Assembly: GCA_007129055.1 (NCBI GenBank)
Contig: SKWE01000184.1
Span: forward strand, 1-7,861
Length of the DNA: 7,861 nucleotides
Source: Syntrophomonadaceae bacterium
GTDB lineage: Bacteria; Bacillota; Dethiobacteria; DTU022
Reading direction: 5' to 3'
A model generated the notes under the pieces. It was not told the DNA's origin. It ran no database searches and saw only the letters and a program-made list of their open reading frames with translations. This document shows, piece after piece, positions 6,221-7,861 of the stretch. The position numbers and the translations under genes were made by a program. The number at the start of each line of letters is the position of its first letter. Within the stretch, counting starts at the first letter, position 1.

Positions 6221-6864
6221 TGCCCGAGCCAGCTGCACCATTCATCCAATCCTTCTCCCGTGGTGCAGGAGGTTTTAAAAACACGAATACCCGGGTTTAA
6301 CCTGTGCAGGTGTGTTTCCAGGGTTTCCAGGCTGAAGTTGGAGCTTTCAAGGTAGTCAATTTTATTGATCACCAGTGCATCGCATACAGAAAACATGAGC
6401 GGGTATTTTAACACCTTGTCATCGCCTTCGGGCACGCTTAGAATCATAGCTTTGCGGTTTTCACCCAGGTCAAAATCTGCCGGGCAGACCAGGTTGCCTA
6501 TATTTTCTATGATAACCGCATCGACAATATCAAGGTTAACCGTATCCAGGCCAGCCTTTACCATGGGTGCATCAAGGTGGCATGCCCCGCCTGTACGCAG
6601 TTGGACAGCGCCAACACCCTCTTTCGCGACCTTCTCGGAGTCAACCTGGGATTCTATATCTCCTTCGATCACGGAAAACCTGTAGTTATTTTTCATCCTG
6701 CGCAAAGTTTCAATAATCAGGCTTGTTTTTCCCGCTCCCGGGGAAGCCATCAGGTTCAGCATAAATATTCCTTTACCGGACAGGTCTGCCCTTATCTGTT
6801 CAGCCAGGCCCTGGTTATCGGCAAGAATACTTTCCCTGATATTTATCAAACGTATCTCGTCCAT
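6184..6864 (-). CDS. hypB: HypB, GTPase for nickel insertion in hydrogenase maturation
   Basis: A 226-residue SIMIBI-class GTPase that, with HypA, delivers nickel to the [NiFe]-hydrogenase large subunit (in some bacteria also to urease) in the cytoplasm. The P-loop is ASPGAGKTS (40-48) and the Asp/Glu motif is EGDIESQVD (67-75). The GTPase-domain metal site is present as C95-H96 in GGACHLDAP and C127 in NLVCPAD. The guanine specificity motif is NKID (167-170). The N-terminal CxxCGC motif of E. coli HypB and the His-rich nickel-storage stretch of some other HypBs are both missing, so this is the short form. The ATG at 6864-6862 overlaps the hypA stop as TGATG, and GGGGTGAT just upstream serves as ribosome binding site. 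A TTG one codon earlier is too close to that site. Translational coupling to hypA is expected. Confidence 0.96.
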   Translation of the reverse strand: MDEIRLINIRESILADNQGLAEQIRADLSGKGIFMLNLMASPGAGKTSLIIETLRRMKNNYRFSVIEGDIESQVDSEKVAKEGVGAVQLRTGGACHLDAPMVKAGLDTVNLDIVDAVIIENIGNLVCPADFDLGENRKAMILSVPEGDDKVLKYPLMFSVCDALVINKIDYLESSNFSLETLETHLHRLNPGIRVFKTSCTTGEGLDEWCSWLGQEIERAALPDEG

Positions 6865-7211
6865 CAAATCACCCCAATGCTCTCGATTATAAATTCATTT
6901 CCTGCTGTAACCCTGCAGCTTGGGCTACTGCAGTCCGGACATTTTATATCAGCCTGCTTAATATCTGCCCTGAAGGTAGCCATACATTCATTGCACTCCA
7001 TTTCAACCGGAATAGTTTTCAAAACAACCTTTCCCCCCTCGGCGATGGTTCCACGGCTAAGGTAGTCAAAATAGCGCTGCATCCATTCTTCGGTAAAATC
7101 GCGCAGTTCACCTACCTGCAGGTTAATGCTGATCACCCGCTGCGCATCATTCTCTTCAGCATATTTTAAAACCAATTTTAAAAGTTCTTCAGTAATCGCG
7201 AGTTCGTGAAT
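6864..7211 (-). CDS. hypA: HypA, nickel metallochaperone for hydrogenase maturation (probable ATT start)
   Basis: A 115-residue nickel chaperone partner of HypB. Counting from the Ile/Met codon at 7211-7209, the protein begins (M)HELAITEELL. This matches the family's invariant Met-His-Glu start, where His2 binds nickel. The structural zinc site is C73-x2-C76 (CNEC) and C91-x2-C94 (CPDC), almost exactly the E. coli spacing, and 115 residues is the usual length. The codon before CAC is ATT, not ATG. The only standard start in frame is GTG at 7232-7230, which would add seven residues (MGKGVFN), bury His2 and lack an upstream Shine-Dalgarno. AAAGGGG at 7226-7220 lies 8 nt before ATT, so ATT initiation is favoured. 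The stop overlaps the hypB start by one base. No hypC, D, E, F or hydrogenase genes are in view. Confidence 0.93.
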   Translation of the reverse strand: MHELAITEELLKLVLKYAEENDAQRVISINLQVGELRDFTEEWMQRYFDYLSRGTIAEGGKVVLKTIPVEMECNECMATFRADIKQADIKCPDCSSPSCRVTAGNEFIIESIGVI

Positions 7212-7219
7212 ATTAAAAA

Positions 7220-7226
7220 CCCCTTT
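7220..7226 (-). promoter_or_regulatory. Ribosome binding site pointing to an ATT start for hypA
   Basis: The minus strand reads AAAGGGG followed by the 8-nt spacer TTTTTAAT and then ATT-CAC-GAA. It lies inside the reading frame of the longer GTG-start version, so it can serve only the inner start. Confidence 0.6.
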
Positions 7227-7271
7227 ACCCACAAGATTATCAATATTACTATACTACAAAAATTCTGCACT

Positions 7272-7286
7272 GGATAATCATTAATT
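7272..7286. promoter_or_regulatory. Fur-box-like 7-1-7 site between hypA and the PerR-like gene
   Basis: GGATAAT-C-ATTAATT agrees with the Fur-type operator TGATAAT-N-ATTATCA at 10 of 14 positions, with the left half 6 of 7. It lies about 60 bp upstream of the hypA start and about 115 bp upstream of the regulator start, so it could serve either. In AT-rich DNA such matches arise by chance. Confidence 0.3.
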
Positions 7287-7298
7287 AATACGACGCGA

Positions 7299-7327
7299 TT
7301 GACAAGCAGTGCCAGGTGAGGTAAGGT
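7299..7327 (+). promoter_or_regulatory. Possible promoter of the PerR-like gene
   Basis: A perfect -35 TTGACA (7299-7304) is followed after 17 bp by a poor -10, TAAGGT (7322-7327, 3 of 6). An alternative -10, TATAAT at 7331-7336, is perfect but has no good -35 at the correct distance. One of the two probably drives the regulator gene. Confidence 0.35.
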
Positions 7328-7329
7328 TA

Positions 7330-7344
7330 TTATAATACTCATTA
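7330..7344. promoter_or_regulatory. PerR-box-like site, possible autoregulation
   Basis: TTATAAT-A-CTCATTA matches the B. subtilis PerR box TTATAAT-N-ATTATAA at 11 of 14 positions, with a perfect left half. It overlaps a candidate -10 (7331-7336) upstream of the PerR-like gene, where a repressor would act. Confidence 0.35.
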
Positions 7345-7359
7345 CAAGTTTAAACTTGT
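7344..7359. promoter_or_regulatory. 16-bp perfect palindrome upstream of the PerR-like gene
   Basis: ACAAGTTTAAACTTGT is a perfect 16-bp inverted repeat without a loop, 42 bp before the regulator's ATG. It is a plausible operator for a dimeric regulator. It has no T-run directly after it and no unpaired loop, so it is not a terminator. Confidence 0.45.
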
Positions 7360-7401
7360 TATAAATACCGACTTTTAAAAATATTGGAAAAGAGTTTACA
7401 C

Positions 7402-7857
7402 ATGAATTCTGACACAAAAACTCTATCAGCGGAACTGAGCAAGCGAAACATCCGCCCCTCTTACCAAAGGATTAAAGTGCTGGATTATCTGATCAAAAAC
7501 CAGTTTCACCCTACAGCAGATCAGATATTTACAGGCCTGCAAAGCGAGATACCCACTTTATCAAAATCTACCATTTACAACACCTTGAATACTTTTATAG
7601 AAGCCGGCCTGGTCAAAACGTTAAACATTGAAGACAACGAAACCCGCTATGACATAATAATCGATACCCACGGACATTTTAAATGCGAAGAATGTGGAAC
7701 TATCTTCAACTTCAATATTAATATTGATTCCTTGACCACTGAAGGGCTGACGGGGTTTAAGGCAATTGACAAAAACATCTATTTTAAAGGCATTTGTCCA
7801 AAATGCCTTTTGAATATAAATCAAGATGAAAACGAACGAAAGGAGAATGTATTATGA
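7402..7857 (+). CDS. Fur-family regulator, PerR-like
   Basis: A 151-residue metal-dependent DNA-binding repressor of the Fur superfamily. The winged helix spans about 1-80, with recognition helix region TLSKSTIYNTLNTFIEAGLV (52-71). Two CxxC pairs, C95/C98 (CEEC) and C132/C135 (CPKC), form the structural zinc site as in PerR. HPTAD (H36), RYD (D84) and HGH (H90, H92) match B. subtilis PerR H37, D85, H91 and H93. The fifth regulatory-metal ligand, Asp104 in PerR, is Asn103 here (CGTIFNF). Peroxide sensing is therefore likely but not certain. The ATG at 7402 has a weak GGAAAAGAG 7 nt upstream. An in-frame TTG at 7384 would add six residues (MEKSLH) but has no ribosome binding site. The stop overlaps the next gene's ATG, so the target may be co-transcribed. 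Confidence 0.9.
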   Translation: MNSDTKTLSAELSKRNIRPSYQRIKVLDYLIKNQFHPTADQIFTGLQSEIPTLSKSTIYNTLNTFIEAGLVKTLNIEDNETRYDIIIDTHGHFKCEECGTIFNFNINIDSLTTEGLTGFKAIDKNIYFKGICPKCLLNINQDENERKENVL

Positions 7858-7861
7858 GTGA
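7854..7861 (+). CDS. Start of an unidentified gene coupled to the PerR-like gene (partial, runs off the right edge)
   Basis: An ATG at 7854 overlaps the regulator's TGA as ATGA. A strong AAGGAG (7840-7845) lies 8 nt upstream. Only Met-Ser and two bases of the third codon (Asp or Glu if GA is followed by any base) are visible, so no product can be named. In known genomes PerR-like genes are often followed by peroxide-defence genes such as rubrerythrin, but that is context knowledge, not seen here. Confidence 0.6.

Noticed and set aside
6865..6867. TTG start for hypB
   Set aside because: It leaves almost no spacer to GGGGTGAT, while the ATG at 6864 overlaps the hypA stop as TGATG and gives the usual HypB start.
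7178..7417. Minus-strand frame of 79 codons across the hypA/regulator gap
   Set aside because: It overlaps the starts of both real genes and the operator region. Its hydrophobic look comes from AT-rich DNA.

Overview
The window looks like a piece of chromosome from an anaerobic Gram-positive bacterium of the Clostridia type. This is an inference. It rests on strong GGAGG-type ribosome binding sites, moderate GC with AT-rich intergenic regions, TTG and GTG starts, a Cys-rich iron-sulfur protein, nickel-hydrogenase maturation genes and a PerR-like regulator. No phage, transposon, CRISPR or IS signature was seen. It reads as ordinary core or accessory chromosome with several unusual details.

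Left part (1-4456, all on the minus strand): a beta-helix lipoprotein gene (3041-4456) lies upstream of a 924-residue O-antigen-ligase/polymerase-like membrane protein with TPRs (53-2827). The ligase gene overlaps the start of a third gene, which runs off the left edge (1-81). All three look like envelope or exported functions. A strong hairpin (2939-2976) separates the first two, so they may be separate transcription units.

Middle (4457-5080): a tRNA-Ala(CGC) gene has its own consensus -10 box. A small GlsB/YeaQ-type membrane protein gene has its own terminator and a good candidate promoter. All are on the minus strand.

Right part: a plus-strand gene (5087-6151) encodes a winged-helix-like/iron-sulfur protein with 17 cysteines. 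It converges on the minus-strand pair hypA-hypB (7211-6184), which overlap by one base and supply nickel to [NiFe] hydrogenase or another nickel enzyme. A shared hairpin sits between the convergent genes and reaches into the hypB stop codon. Divergent from hypA is a PerR/Fur-family regulator (7402-7857). Its stop overlaps the ATG of a further gene that is cut off by the right edge.

The most notable points are: (1) hypA appears to start at AUU, because the invariant Met-His-Glu N-terminus is encoded as ATT-CAC-GAA with a Shine-Dalgarno sequence 8 nt upstream; (2) the PerR-like protein keeps four of five regulatory-metal ligands but has Asn where B. subtilis PerR has Asp104; (3) the ligase carries a predicted beta-sandwich-like insert in its large external loop, an external TPR tail and oppositely charged ends; (4) the acidic tail of the ligase is dual-coding with the basic start of the next gene; (5) a sensor-like fusion of a winged helix to several iron-sulfur motifs. 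I found no clearly new multi-gene system. These are leads at the gene level.
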